Shown: positions 27,315-36,330 of the stretch, in pieces
How positions within the stretch are numbered: position 1 is the stretch's first letter
Layout of the letters: the number at the start of each line of letters is the position of its first letter
Source of the DNA: an uncultured SAR116 cluster alpha proteobacterium
GTDB taxonomy: Bacteria; Pseudomonadota; Alphaproteobacteria; Puniceispirillales; Puniceispirillaceae
Reading direction: 5' to 3'
Assembly: GCA_902518965.1 (NCBI GenBank)
Contig: CABYIQ010000002.1
Span: forward strand, 62,001 to 126,000
DNA: 64,000 nucleotides
Notes under the pieces: model-generated
Told to the model about the DNA's origin: nothing
Seen by the model: the letters and a program-made list of their open reading frames with translations, nothing else
Database searches by the model: none
Position numbers and translations under genes: made by a program

Positions 27315-27386
27315 TTGAGAGATGAACAAAAGAACCTTTAGAAAGGCAAATTCGGTGACGAATACGTTTAGAAAAACAATGAACTG
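27315..27386 (+). pseudogene. Decayed N-terminal fragment of a second pse methylase
   Basis: Translation from TTG 27315 gives LRDEQKNL, stop, KGKFGDEYV, stop, KNNELM. This aligns codon for codon, apart from a small gap, with the start of the intact methylase at 15355 (RDDQEKFWEGDFGDEYIERN). Two in-frame stops show decay. It lies 65 bases after the pseF fragment, reproducing the pseF-methylase order of the intact locus. Confidence 0.75.
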
Positions 27387-27399
27387 ATGGTAGGATGGT

Positions 27400-29175
27400 T
27401 TGTTAGCTAACATAACATTACTGGTCAGCCTTTTAAGTCCTAATGAGAGAAAAAAATTTTATTCTCTTATTGTTTTCGTTTCAGTGGTAGCTCTCCTAGA
27501 AGCTCTTGGCCTTGCATCTGTATTTCCGGTACTCACTTTTATTATGCGTCCGGACATTTTAGAAACAAATGACGTCATGCAGGCAATATATCATTATTTT
27601 GGTTTTTCAAGTGCAAGCTTCTTTTCGGCAGCCTTGGCCCTATCAGCAATTTTAATTTTTAATTTTTCCCAATTTGCTAAAGCTCTTTCTTTTCACCGAC
27701 AAAATAAATTTTTCTTAAATAAAGAAGCCAAAATTTCAACAAGATTATTCAATGATATAATAACAAATTCCTATGAGAGTTTGCGTTCAAAACACAGCGC
27801 AGACCAAATCAAAATCATTTTATCTGAAACTGGCGCGATAACGCACCAAGGCTTCTCTGCTTTGATGTCCTTTATATCAAATGGATTTACAATCATTTTC
27901 ATAGTTATTCTGCTTTTTGCAGTGGATTATTTTGTAGCGTTAATCATTTCAAGTATTTTTACTTTCTTCTTTTTTGTTATGTTTTTCTTGTTCAGAGACC
28001 TATTAATCCGGCTTGGCCAAGTCATGGTGGAGACAAATAGGCTCAGATATAGAACGCTCAACGAAGCATTTGGGTCTTTAAGGGAAATAAAGTTTAAAAA
28101 TAATGAATATCGGTTTGTCGACGTCTTTCAGACCAAATCTGAGGAATTTGCGCATGCTCAGGCTCGAAAAAATTTGATTTCCCAACTTCCTCGCTTCGGT
28201 CTTGAGGCAGCAGCTGTTTCAATTGTTTTAGTTGTTGCGGTGCATTCAGTCTTTGCATCAACGACAAATGAAGTTGTTCCACTTTTGGCAATCTATGCAA
28301 TTGCTGGATACCGTTTGCTTCCAGCTTCGCAACTGATGTTTTTTAGTGCGGCAAGCCTACAGTCGCTAGGAGCCTCGCTTAATGTTGTCTGTGATATCGT
28401 AAAAGACGAAGAGCAGCCTCCAAAAGGCGGGAGTGTCCTCGTAAAAGCGGCTAAAGACGAAGATAAGGATTTGAATTTAACCTCACCGCCCAAATTAAAT
28501 GCGCGGAATATTTGTTTTAAATACGCTGGTAGCGATGTGCTTGCCTTAGACAATGTGTCTATTGGCATCGAACCAGGTTCGTTCGTGGCCATAATAGGTG
28601 AGTCAGGAAGTGGCAAGACCACATTTGTTGATGTTCTTCTTGGACTGCTTCAACCAACCGATGGAGAAATTGAGATTTTCCATTTGGACTCGGTTAAGAA
28701 GTTGAGTCAGAAATATGTGGGTTATGTTCCACAAAATATTTGTTTGTTTGATAGTAGCATTGCCGACAATATTGTTTTTGGCAGTGGTCCCGTAAATTTA
28801 GCTAAAATAAATGAGGTAATAGAGAAAGTAAGTCTTAAAAATTTTGTCGCTGAATTACCAGAAGGTATTAACACGCTTGTAGGGGAGCAAGGCAGCAGAC
28901 TTTCCGGTGGGCAAAAGCAGCGTATTGGAATCGCCCGCGCGTTATACAACTCACCAAAAATCCTCGTTTTGGATGAGCCTACTAGCGCACTAGATGCACA
29001 AGCGGAAAACGCGGTTATGACGACCTTGGAACATTTAAGAGATACTGTTTCTCTTGTTTTGGTTACGCATAATTTAGAAATTATAAAGAATGCAGATAAA
29101 ATATACGTTTTGTCTGGAGGTCGTATTGTTGATTTCGGCACTTATACTGAACTGAAAAAAAACTCAGATATTTAG
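27400..29175 (+). CDS. ABC transporter, PglK/MsbA-like flippase, copy B
   Basis: 591-aa fused membrane/ATPase half-transporter. About six membrane segments fill the first 320 residues. The ATPase has GESGSGKTTFVD, signature LSGGQKQRIGIARAL, ILVLDEPTSALD and THNLEI. It is a paralogue of 24996-26747. The start is the TTG at 27400, with AGGA just upstream. Its upstream edge abuts the decayed methylase fragment, so it was probably inserted there by recombination that destroyed the older pair. Predicted substrate: lipid-linked glycan. It is followed by a probable glycosyltransferase. Confidence 0.86.
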   Translation: MLANITLLVSLLSPNERKKFYSLIVFVSVVALLEALGLASVFPVLTFIMRPDILETNDVMQAIYHYFGFSSASFFSAALALSAILIFNFSQFAKALSFHRQNKFFLNKEAKISTRLFNDIITNSYESLRSKHSADQIKIILSETGAITHQGFSALMSFISNGFTIIFIVILLFAVDYFVALIISSIFTFFFFVMFFLFRDLLIRLGQVMVETNRLRYRTLNEAFGSLREIKFKNNEYRFVDVFQTKSEEFAHAQARKNLISQLPRFGLEAAAVSIVLVVAVHSVFASTTNEVVPLLAIYAIAGYRLLPASQLMFFSAASLQSLGASLNVVCDIVKDEEQPPKGGSVLVKAAKDEDKDLNLTSPPKLNARNICFKYAGSDVLALDNVSIGIEPGSFVAIIGESGSGKTTFVDVLLGLLQPTDGEIEIFHLDSVKKLSQKYVGYVPQNICLFDSSIADNIVFGSGPVNLAKINEVIEKVSLKNFVAELPEGINTLVGEQGSRLSGGQKQRIGIARALYNSPKILVLDEPTSALDAQAENAVMTTLEHLRDTVSLVLVTHNLEIIKNADKIYVLSGGRIVDFGTYTELKKNSDI

Positions 29176-29214
29176 AAAATTCGAGGCGTAGTCCTATTTG
29201 AGCAGTTTTGTGAT

Positions 29215-30447
29215 ATGTTAATATTTGATTTCAGATATTTAAGGGCGATAAGACGCTTTCTAGATGGTGACATTATAACATATTGTCATGACGTTGACCG
29301 TTATCTTGTTGTCAATGGTAAGAGGTTTTCACCAATCATTGATGAAATAATGGTCAATTTCAAATCGATTGATATGAAAATAATTAGCTTGGCTTCACCG
29401 GGTTCAAAATTTGTCTGGGAACGAGGATTTTCAAACCCAATTCCAACCAACCTTTTATTTCGATTAAGTGGCTCACTACGATATTTTAACTTTTTACTTC
29501 CGTCTATATTGAAATCAAATAATGCGAGCTTGCTATCAGTACTGTTTCGTTTCTCAAAAGCGAGGATTCTTATTGGGATTGGCATACCTCCTATTCTCTC
29601 AAGAGCTGCTCGGTCCGCGGGACTAACAGTTATTGAAATTGCGCATGGTTATGGGGCTTGTAACCCCGAGTTTAAGCTGCCTTTTGAGGATAAGAAAAGC
29701 GCCCCCCAGTTTTATCTCATTTTCGAGGAAGCCCATGAAAAAGTGAAAAAAAGACTGGCAGATTTAGAAATTGAGGAGGTTATTGTTCCAAATCCAAGTG
29801 TCCATCGCTTTAAAAATGGATTCAGGCAAAGTGCTAAGGGAAAACAAGCGAAAGCACCACGAAAGACTGAGGTTGAGTTTTCTAAAGAAATTTTGGTTTC
29901 GCTACAATGGGGTTATGACAATGACTCGCCTCTCTATTACCAGCTTGGTGGAATAATCAAAAATGGTATTCTCCATGAAGAAATTATTAAAGTTATTGAT
30001 AGGACGCCGAACATATTTTGGAAACTTAGATTGCATCCAGTTCAGTTAATGGATAACAAGTATGAACATCATAAGCTCTGGCTTGAAGACTTTGTTCAGC
30101 GGAGGTCAAATTGTGAATGGGAGTCGGCGTCCAATAGTCACTTTCTCGATATTGTAAATAGTTGTGATGGGCATCTTACCATGCAGTCTTCCTCATGTTA
30201 TGAGGCCGCGGCTGTTGGTATTAGATCCTTGTGCTTGTGTCCCGCACTCCAGAAAGGTGGTCGTAATTTTGGCCGGTTCGCCCGTCTAGAAAATGAGGGT
30301 TTTGTCATTGTTGGGGAGGCTAAATCAAAAATTTTAGAAGCCTGGGTATCAAATGTTAAGCCTATCAACGCAAGGATTAACCAGACACAACATTTAAATT
30401 TCCCGGAAATGATTGAATTTCTGAAAGAAAAACTGATAAATTTTTAG
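29215..30447 (+). CDS. Probable GT-B glycosyltransferase
   Basis: 410-aa soluble protein. Motifs are EIAHGYGACNPEF in the middle, LVSLQWGYD, WKLRLHPVQL, and the C-terminal TMQSSSCYEAAAVGIRSLCLCP. This HP...SS.YEA pattern is shared by GT-B enzymes of the capsule, sialyl- and CDP-glycerol-type transferases, where the first His-containing site binds the acceptor or phosphate. I cannot name the family. A nonulosonic acid transferase is a reasonable guess given a CMP-Pse pathway in the same island. ATG start, 39 bases after the ABC transporter. The next 280-base gap shows no recognised gene. Confidence 0.6.
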   Translation: MLIFDFRYLRAIRRFLDGDIITYCHDVDRYLVVNGKRFSPIIDEIMVNFKSIDMKIISLASPGSKFVWERGFSNPIPTNLLFRLSGSLRYFNFLLPSILKSNNASLLSVLFRFSKARILIGIGIPPILSRAARSAGLTVIEIAHGYGACNPEFKLPFEDKKSAPQFYLIFEEAHEKVKKRLADLEIEEVIVPNPSVHRFKNGFRQSAKGKQAKAPRKTEVEFSKEILVSLQWGYDNDSPLYYQLGGIIKNGILHEEIIKVIDRTPNIFWKLRLHPVQLMDNKYEHHKLWLEDFVQRRSNCEWESASNSHFLDIVNSCDGHLTMQSSSCYEAAAVGIRSLCLCPALQKGGRNFGRFARLENEGFVIVGEAKSKILEAWVSNVKPINARINQTQHLNFPEMIEFLKEKLINF

Positions 30448-30756
30448 GTGAATTCATACTTAAAGAACGCAGACAACTATGGGATCTAAAGATATTGTTT
30501 TAAAAAAAGTTTTCTGTGATGTGTCAATTAATGTCCAAAATGTCTCTAGTCTTCAGCCTTTTGAGAGTTGCTTCAGTAAGCATAAGCTTTTGCCAAAACT
30601 CATGAATAATCAGTAATAATAAACAGCAATTAAATGACAAAAACCCTTCTAGCATTGCTTATAGGTATGAATTTGGTAGATGATCCTTTGGCTCTCGGGT
30701 ATGAATATCACATGTGTTTTTAGATCTTGGCTCAGAAAGTGGCTGTGGATAAATTT

Positions 30757-31377
30757 ATGAGCGAGAAAAAGGTTGGCATTCTAGATGTGGGTCTCGGTAA
30801 CGCTGGGTCCGTTGAACGCATGCTCAGCAAGGCTGGCGGGATTGGCGCGCGGATAACAGACCCAAACGACCTCAATGATGTAAGCGGCTTAATAATTCCA
30901 GGTGTGGGTAGTTTTGATCCAGCGATGGTAAGAATACGAGAAGCGGGATTTGAGCAAGCAATTTACAAGATAATCGATAACACAAATGTTCCTGTGTTAG
31001 GCATTTGCCTTGGAATGCATCTTTTGTGCAATTCAAGTGAAGAAGGAAATCTGAATGGCCTCGGCGTTGTGGATGCTAAAGTGAGAGATTTGAAACGTTT
31101 TGCCTGTGGTTTACCAACTCCTAATATGGGTTGGAGAGAAGTAGCGGTGACTTCCCTAAATCCTTTGCTTGAGGAGGGAAGCAAACAAAGGTTTTATTTC
31201 GTACATTCCTATTACGTCGATATGCCAGAAAACGAATTCCAGATTTTTCAGTCGAGTTATGGCTTTGACTTTTGCTGCGGCTTTAAAATTGGCAAGGTTT
31301 TAGGAGTTCAGTTTCACCCAGAAAAAAGTCATAAATATGGTCTAAATTTTTTTAAAAAATTCGTTAAAATGTTATGA
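30757..31377 (+). CDS. HisH-like class I glutaminase, copy 2
   Basis: Glutaminase subunit homologous to HisH (imidazole glycerol phosphate synthase), here feeding ammonia to a sugar amidotransferase. GILDVGLGNAGSVERML start, IIPGVGSFDPAM, nucleophile LGICLGMHLL (Cys present but the usual Gln after GM is His), TPNMGWREV, and VQFHPEKS with catalytic His/Glu. I choose ATG 30757; an in-frame TTG at 30727 adds ten unconserved residues. It overlaps the HisF-like gene by 4 bases and the trio continues into WbpG at 32148. Confidence 0.88.
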   Translation: MSEKKVGILDVGLGNAGSVERMLSKAGGIGARITDPNDLNDVSGLIIPGVGSFDPAMVRIREAGFEQAIYKIIDNTNVPVLGICLGMHLLCNSSEEGNLNGLGVVDAKVRDLKRFACGLPTPNMGWREVAVTSLNPLLEEGSKQRFYFVHSYYVDMPENEFQIFQSSYGFDFCCGFKIGKVLGVQFHPEKSHKYGLNFFKKFVKML

Positions 31378-32135
31378 GTATCGTGCCGCGTGTTATCCCC
31401 GTGTTGTTGCTGAGTCAGCATCGGTTTGTTAAAACACAGAAATTCAGATCACCAATTTATATTGGTGACCCGATAAACACTATACGTATATTTAACGAAA
31501 AAGAAGTTGACGAGATAATTATCATTGATATTGACGCAAGCAAGCAATCTAAAGCTCCAGACTTTAAATTTATTGACGATCTTGCAGCTGAGTGTTTCAT
31601 GCCTTTGACATACGGAGGCGGTGTTAAGTCAATTGAACATGCTAAACAGTTATTCAATTTAGGTATTGAAAAAATAAGTGTTCAATCTGAGTTCAGAAGG
31701 CGACCTGAATTCGTTGCTGAACTGTCAGATCGTTTCGGTAAACAAAGTGTAATTGCGTCTATTGACGTTAAGGCTAATATCTGGGGCCAAAAAAAAATTT
31801 ATTACCCTGAAAAAAAGAAAATTAGTTCTAGCCAGCTAGAGGATGTAATTCAGAATTATGAGCAATTAGGTGCTGGTGAAATTCTGATAAACTCTGTTGA
31901 CCGAGATGGAACATTAATGGGCCCCGATTTGGAGGTTGTTCGACGATGTACTTCTGTGAGTAGCATCCCCATTACGGCGATAGGTGGCATTTCATCAATG
32001 CAAGATATTGTTGACGCTTGGAAGGCTGGAGCCAACGGAATTGGAGCGGGCTCCTTTTTTGTTTTTCACGGCCCTCACCGGGCAGTCTTGATTACCTATC
32101 CCAAAAGAGAAGATTTGGAAGCTCATTTCATTTAG
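31374..32135 (+). CDS. HisF-like ammonia-channelling partner, copy A
   Basis: 253-aa TIM-barrel homologous to HisF. It keeps EIIIIDIDASK, PLTYGGGV, ASIDVKAN, GAGEILINSVDRDGTLMGPD and AIGGI. The first catalytic Asp of true HisF (LDV in the IIPCLDV motif) is replaced: VIPVLLLSQHRFVK. The cyclase reaction of histidine synthesis is thus unlikely. In O-antigen clusters such proteins work with HisH and WbpG, presumably as the docking and ammonia tunnel. It overlaps HisH by 4 bases and is 12 bases before wbpG copy 4. Confidence 0.88.
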   Translation: MSIVPRVIPVLLLSQHRFVKTQKFRSPIYIGDPINTIRIFNEKEVDEIIIIDIDASKQSKAPDFKFIDDLAAECFMPLTYGGGVKSIEHAKQLFNLGIEKISVQSEFRRRPEFVAELSDRFGKQSVIASIDVKANIWGQKKIYYPEKKKISSSQLEDVIQNYEQLGAGEILINSVDRDGTLMGPDLEVVRRCTSVSSIPITAIGGISSMQDIVDAWKAGANGIGAGSFFVFHGPHRAVLITYPKREDLEAHFI

Positions 32136-32147
32136 GTAAAATTATAG

Positions 32148-33335
32148 ATGTCACAACATAGTAACCCAAATCAAAATAAACAAAATACATGCTCCCGTTG
32201 TGTAATGGACACATCTGATCCAAACATTAAATTTGACGAGCAAGGGGTTTGCAATCATTGCCATTCCTTTGAGAAGGTTACCCAGAAGTATTGGTTTCCA
32301 AACAGTGAAGGGCTAGTGAAACTTGACCAAATAGCTGAGAGCATCAAGTCTGAAAGATTGGGGCTTAAATATGATGTGCTAATGGGCCTAAGCGGAGGTG
32401 TCGATAGTTCCTATCTTGCATTGAAGATGAAGGAATATGGACTGAGTGTACTAGCTGTGCATGTTGATGCGGGTTGGAATAGTGAAATGGCGGTCTCAAA
32501 TATCGAGCTAGTGGTAAGTTCGTGTGGATTTGATTTGAAGACTGTTGTTTTGGACTGGGATGAGGTCCGAGATTTGCAACTTGCTTATTTTCAATCTGGA
32601 GTAGCCAATCAAGATGTACCGCAAGATCACGCGTTTTTCGCGAATTTGTTTTACGTCGCAAAAAAAGAAGGCATCCGGCACATAGTGTCAGGGGGCAATA
32701 TAGCCACAGAATCCATTTTCCCTTCTGGATGGCATTGTGATGCAATGGATAGTGCAAACCTTAAAGACATACAAAACAAATTTGGAAGTGTGAAGTTAAA
32801 AAATTATAAGGTTGTCAATTGGTTTGATTACTGGATTAATCTTCCATATATCAAAAAAATTACCACGATAAGGCCTCTCGATTATCTTGACTATAACAGA
32901 GAAAAAGCCATCGAAGAGCTTCAGAAAATTGGTTACAAACCCTATGGAAATAAACATGGAGAGTCACGATTTACTCGTTTTTTTCAAAACTATTTTCTGG
33001 TGAAAAAATACGGCTATGATAAGCGGCGACCACATTTCTCAAGTCTAATTATGTCTGGCCAAATGTCTCGTAATGAAGCACTGGAAAAGCTTCAGCAACC
33101 CGCTTACGAAAATAACTCATTGATGATTGAAGATATCAGCTATGTCTGCAAAAAGTTAAAGATAACAGAAAGTGAGCTTCACGGTTTTATTGATAACACG
33201 AATAGATCATATACTGACTTTGCTAATTGGGATGCAAAAAATAAAATTTTAACTAATACATTACGTGCGTGTTCTAAACTGAAAAGTAGACTAAAATATC
33301 TTACTTCACCACATGAAGTAATTAAAAATGAATAA
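32148..33335 (+). CDS. N-acetyl sugar amidotransferase (WbpG family), copy 4
   Basis: 395-aa PP-loop enzyme. Zinc ribbon CSRCVMDTSDPNIKFDEQ...CNHC, PP-loop GLSGGVDSSY, VHVDAGWNSE, QSGVANQDVPQDH, and C-terminal GESRFTRFFQNYFLVKKYGYDKRRPH. Completes the HisH-HisF-WbpG trio that in Pseudomonas O-antigens turns a sugar acetamido group into an acetamidino group. Closest relative in the window is copy 3 at 23707. It overlaps the next glycosyltransferase by 8 bases. Confidence 0.9.
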   Translation: MSQHSNPNQNKQNTCSRCVMDTSDPNIKFDEQGVCNHCHSFEKVTQKYWFPNSEGLVKLDQIAESIKSERLGLKYDVLMGLSGGVDSSYLALKMKEYGLSVLAVHVDAGWNSEMAVSNIELVVSSCGFDLKTVVLDWDEVRDLQLAYFQSGVANQDVPQDHAFFANLFYVAKKEGIRHIVSGGNIATESIFPSGWHCDAMDSANLKDIQNKFGSVKLKNYKVVNWFDYWINLPYIKKITTIRPLDYLDYNREKAIEELQKIGYKPYGNKHGESRFTRFFQNYFLVKKYGYDKRRPHFSSLIMSGQMSRNEALEKLQQPAYENNSLMIEDISYVCKKLKITESELHGFIDNTNRSYTDFANWDAKNKILTNTLRACSKLKSRLKYLTSPHEVIKNE

Positions 33336-34485
33336 TTTGATACTGCATATAAGCCACACCGACATAACCCAAGACTCCAGAATTCTGAAACAAATAAGAG
33401 TTCTAGAGAACGCAGATGAGTTAGAATGCTGTGGAATTGGTCTTAAATCTCAAGAGGAAGCTGTTTTTGGAGCTAAGAATATTGCCTCTAACATTGACAG
33501 CCTCGATCTTTTAATTAAACCAACTAAAAGTTTTCAGGGTGTAATTCGGTACATTTTGGCGCTTTTGAGTTTGTTGGAACTTACTCTACGATTTCTCTAT
33601 AGTGGCTTGAACAAAAAACCTGATGTGGTGCACTGTCATGATGCAATATGTCTTATTGCTGCTGTTTTAATAAAAAAATTTTCAGGGTGTCTCTTGGTTT
33701 ATGATGCTCATGAATTGGAGTCGGACAGAAACGGGCAGACAAAACTTTTTTCGAGGATAACCTTATGGATTGAGAAATCATGTTGGCATTCAGTTGATCT
33801 TTTTGTAACGGTGAGCCGTTCTATTGACGATTGGTACCAGGAAAAATTAGGAACCAAAAAGAGTATAATTGTCTTGAATTCGCCTGAGGTTATCGATAGC
33901 TGTGGCGAATCAAACGGGACATATTTAAAAACAAAATTTAAGCTAGAAGATAAACGTGCACTTTTTATATATGTCGGGTTGCTTTCAAAAGGGCGTGGTG
34001 TTGATCTTTTACTGGATCTTTTTTCAACTGAAATACACGAAGCTGATTTAGTTTTTTTAGGCTACGGTGAGTTAAAAAATCAGGTTCTTGAAAGTGTTAA
34101 ACAAAACAAAAACATTTTTTTTCATCCTCCTGTGGAACATAATAAAGTTGTGGAAATTGCGCGCTCTGCTGACTGCGGCTTGTGTTTTATCGAAGACGTT
34201 TCATTAAGTGATTTCTATTGTTTGCCAAATAAACTGTTTGAATACGCGTTTGCTGGCGTTTACGTGCTTGCATCAAATTTCCCAGAAATTTCAAACGTAG
34301 TTAAAAAATATCGTCTAGGCACGACTGTAAGCCTCGAGAGAAATGATTTAAAGTCAGAAATTATGAGAATTGTAGTGAATCGGCCAAAGTTAAAATCCTC
34401 AAACCTAATAGAGCTCAGTTGGGCATATCAAGGAGAAATTCTTTTGGCGAGCTATAGAGAAATACTGTTAGCCAGAAAACGGTGA
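33328..34485 (+). CDS. GT4-family glycosyltransferase
   Basis: 385-aa GT-B glycosyltransferase. N-terminal LILHISHTDITQDSRI with VVHCHDAICLIAAV and VYDAHELESD; C-terminal domain with LFIYVGLLSKGRGVDLLL, DLVFLGYGE and LPNKLFEYAFAGVYVLAS, the acidic E-x7-like donor site of GT4. It probably adds one residue of the repeat unit on the cytoplasmic side. It is coupled to wbpG copy 4 by overlap and followed 13 bases later by the fusion gene. Donor and acceptor unknown. Confidence 0.85.
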   Translation: MNNLILHISHTDITQDSRILKQIRVLENADELECCGIGLKSQEEAVFGAKNIASNIDSLDLLIKPTKSFQGVIRYILALLSLLELTLRFLYSGLNKKPDVVHCHDAICLIAAVLIKKFSGCLLVYDAHELESDRNGQTKLFSRITLWIEKSCWHSVDLFVTVSRSIDDWYQEKLGTKKSIIVLNSPEVIDSCGESNGTYLKTKFKLEDKRALFIYVGLLSKGRGVDLLLDLFSTEIHEADLVFLGYGELKNQVLESVKQNKNIFFHPPVEHNKVVEIARSADCGLCFIEDVSLSDFYCLPNKLFEYAFAGVYVLASNFPEISNVVKKYRLGTTVSLERNDLKSEIMRIVVNRPKLKSSNLIELSWAYQGEILLASYREILLARKR

Positions 34486-34498
34486 GAGGAAGCGTTGG

Positions 34499-36328
34499 AT
34501 GTGTGGCATTTTTGGTGTGGTTTCTCGGGATGGCCGCTTAGATAAAAATGATTTAAGTTTGTTGGTAAAGGCTTCGAGACAAAGAGGGCGAGACTCGAGC
34601 GGCTTGGCCTTTAAAGCAAAGGGCTCAAAATTATTATCTGTTGAGAGAGCAGATTATGACATCTATAAATTGCTCTCAAATGTGAAAAAAGAAAATTTGG
34701 AATTAGTCCTTGGACATAGCCGACTAATCACCAACAGTCACACTGATAACCAGCCCGTTGTTAAGGAAGATATTTGTGTTTTTCACAATGGGATAATTGT
34801 GAACACCAAAAAAGTATGGAAACAAGTAAAAGCAACCCAAAATTTGGAAATTGACTCTGAAGTTCTTGTAGGGCTCACTGAAGAATTTCTATTATCGAAA
34901 TCTAATAAGTCGAAGATTTCGGAGCTAGGTAAATATATAATTGCTAGATGTGAGGGAGTAGTAGCGGCCGCAATATTAATTGGCCGACTTGGTAAACTAG
35001 TACTTTTCTCAAACAATGGAAGTTTATATTTTGGCAAAAATGAAAGAGGTACCTACTACGCTTCTGAAAAATTCCCACTCAAAAAAATTCAATGTGAAGA
35101 CATTGTTCAAGTTCGTGAGAATGCCATTGTTGTTGACATAGAAACTGAGACAGTAATCAAAGTTAATGACCATCAAGTAAGTCGAAAAAATCTGGTTCCA
35201 GCCCTAGGTAACCTCTCCCAACAAGAAAAAAAGCTCGTTTTTGAGCCACACTCACTCAAGCGCTGCGCTAAGTGTATACTACCCCAAACTATGCCATTTA
35301 TAACTTTTGATGCGAATGGCATTTGCAATTACTGTAATAACTACGAAGTGCGAAACAATCCCAAACCGAAGGATCTTCTATATAAGTCGCTGGAGAGATT
35401 TCGGCGCCATCAGGGTGCTGAATGTATTGTACCTTTCTCTGGTGGCCGAGATAGTTGCTATGGGCTACATTTAATAGTAAATGAGCTAAAATTAGAGCCC
35501 ATCACCTACACATACGATTGGGGCATGGTTACTGACCTCGGGCGAAGAAATATTTCTCGCATGTGTTCCAACCTTGGAGTTGAAAATATCATTGTCGCCG
35601 CAGATATCGGATTAAAGAGGAGGAACATCAATAAAAATTTACGTGCTTGGCTTCGTTCCCCTAATTTAGGCATGGTAAGCATTCTTACAGCCGGAGATAA
35701 ACATTTTTTTAAACACGTCGAGACAATCAAAAGACAAACGGGAATATCGCTAAATCTTTGGGGTATAAATCCGTTGGAAGTTACTCATTTTAAATCTGGT
35801 TTTCTCGGCATAAAACCGGATTTTGAAGAAAAAATGGTTTACTCCAATGGCGCCATTAAGCAAATGCGATACCAATTACTTAGGTTGTGTGCAATGAGCA
35901 AAAGTTTAGGGTATTTCAACACTTCAATTTGGGATACGTTATCCGGAGAATATTATCGCAGCTTCACACAGAAATCTGATTATTTTCATATTTTTGATTA
36001 TTGGCGCTGGGATGAGGCAGATATCAATAAAACATTAAAACTCTATGATTGGGAGATGGCGCCAGACACCCAAACGACTTGGCGTATCGGTGATGGGACC
36101 GCAGCATTTTACAACTATATTTATTATACTGTTGCTGGTTTCACCGAGCATGACACTTTTCGTAGCAACCAAATTCGTGAGGGCGACATTAGTCGAGAGG
36201 AAGCTTTGCGCTTGGTTGCAGATGAAAACAGGCCACGATATCCGAATATAAAATGGTACCTTGACGCTGTAGATATAGAGTTTGAAGAAGCCGTCAAGGT
36301 AGTCAATGCCATGCCAAGAATGTATTAA
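34499..36328 (+). CDS. Fusion: class II glutaminase + WbpG-type PP-loop amidotransferase
   Basis: 609-aa two-domain protein. Residues 1 to about 230 are an Ntn-hydrolase (class II) glutaminase: Cys2 nucleophile after Met in MCGIFGVVS, RQRGRDSSG, GHSRLIT and the oxyanion FHNGII. Residues about 250-609 are a WbpG-family enzyme: ribbon cysteines 256, 259, 276, 279, then PP-loop FSGGRDSC (313-320), LNLWGINPLE, and a Trp/Tyr-rich C-terminus. The architecture parallels asparagine synthetase but with the sugar-amidation synthase. It would supply its own ammonia, so no HisH/HisF is needed. GAGAGGAAG precedes the ATG. It lies between two glycosyltransferases. Confidence 0.88.
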   Translation: MCGIFGVVSRDGRLDKNDLSLLVKASRQRGRDSSGLAFKAKGSKLLSVERADYDIYKLLSNVKKENLELVLGHSRLITNSHTDNQPVVKEDICVFHNGIIVNTKKVWKQVKATQNLEIDSEVLVGLTEEFLLSKSNKSKISELGKYIIARCEGVVAAAILIGRLGKLVLFSNNGSLYFGKNERGTYYASEKFPLKKIQCEDIVQVRENAIVVDIETETVIKVNDHQVSRKNLVPALGNLSQQEKKLVFEPHSLKRCAKCILPQTMPFITFDANGICNYCNNYEVRNNPKPKDLLYKSLERFRRHQGAECIVPFSGGRDSCYGLHLIVNELKLEPITYTYDWGMVTDLGRRNISRMCSNLGVENIIVAADIGLKRRNINKNLRAWLRSPNLGMVSILTAGDKHFFKHVETIKRQTGISLNLWGINPLEVTHFKSGFLGIKPDFEEKMVYSNGAIKQMRYQLLRLCAMSKSLGYFNTSIWDTLSGEYYRSFTQKSDYFHIFDYWRWDEADINKTLKLYDWEMAPDTQTTWRIGDGTAAFYNYIYYTVAGFTEHDTFRSNQIREGDISREEALRLVADENRPRYPNIKWYLDAVDIEFEEAVKVVNAMPRMY

Positions 36329-36330
36329 AA

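Noticed and set aside
30479-30616. 45-codon ATG frame in the gap before hisH copy 2
   Set aside because: No recognisable homology and no ribosome binding site; likely chance.
31374-32135. Annotation as histidine-biosynthesis HisF
   Set aside because: First catalytic Asp is missing and the gene is coupled to a WbpG; the HisF-like amidation partner is the better call.
34499-36328. Annotation as asparagine synthetase or GlmS
   Set aside because: The C-terminal half has the WbpG zinc ribbon and PP-loop arrangement and no GlmS isomerase domains.
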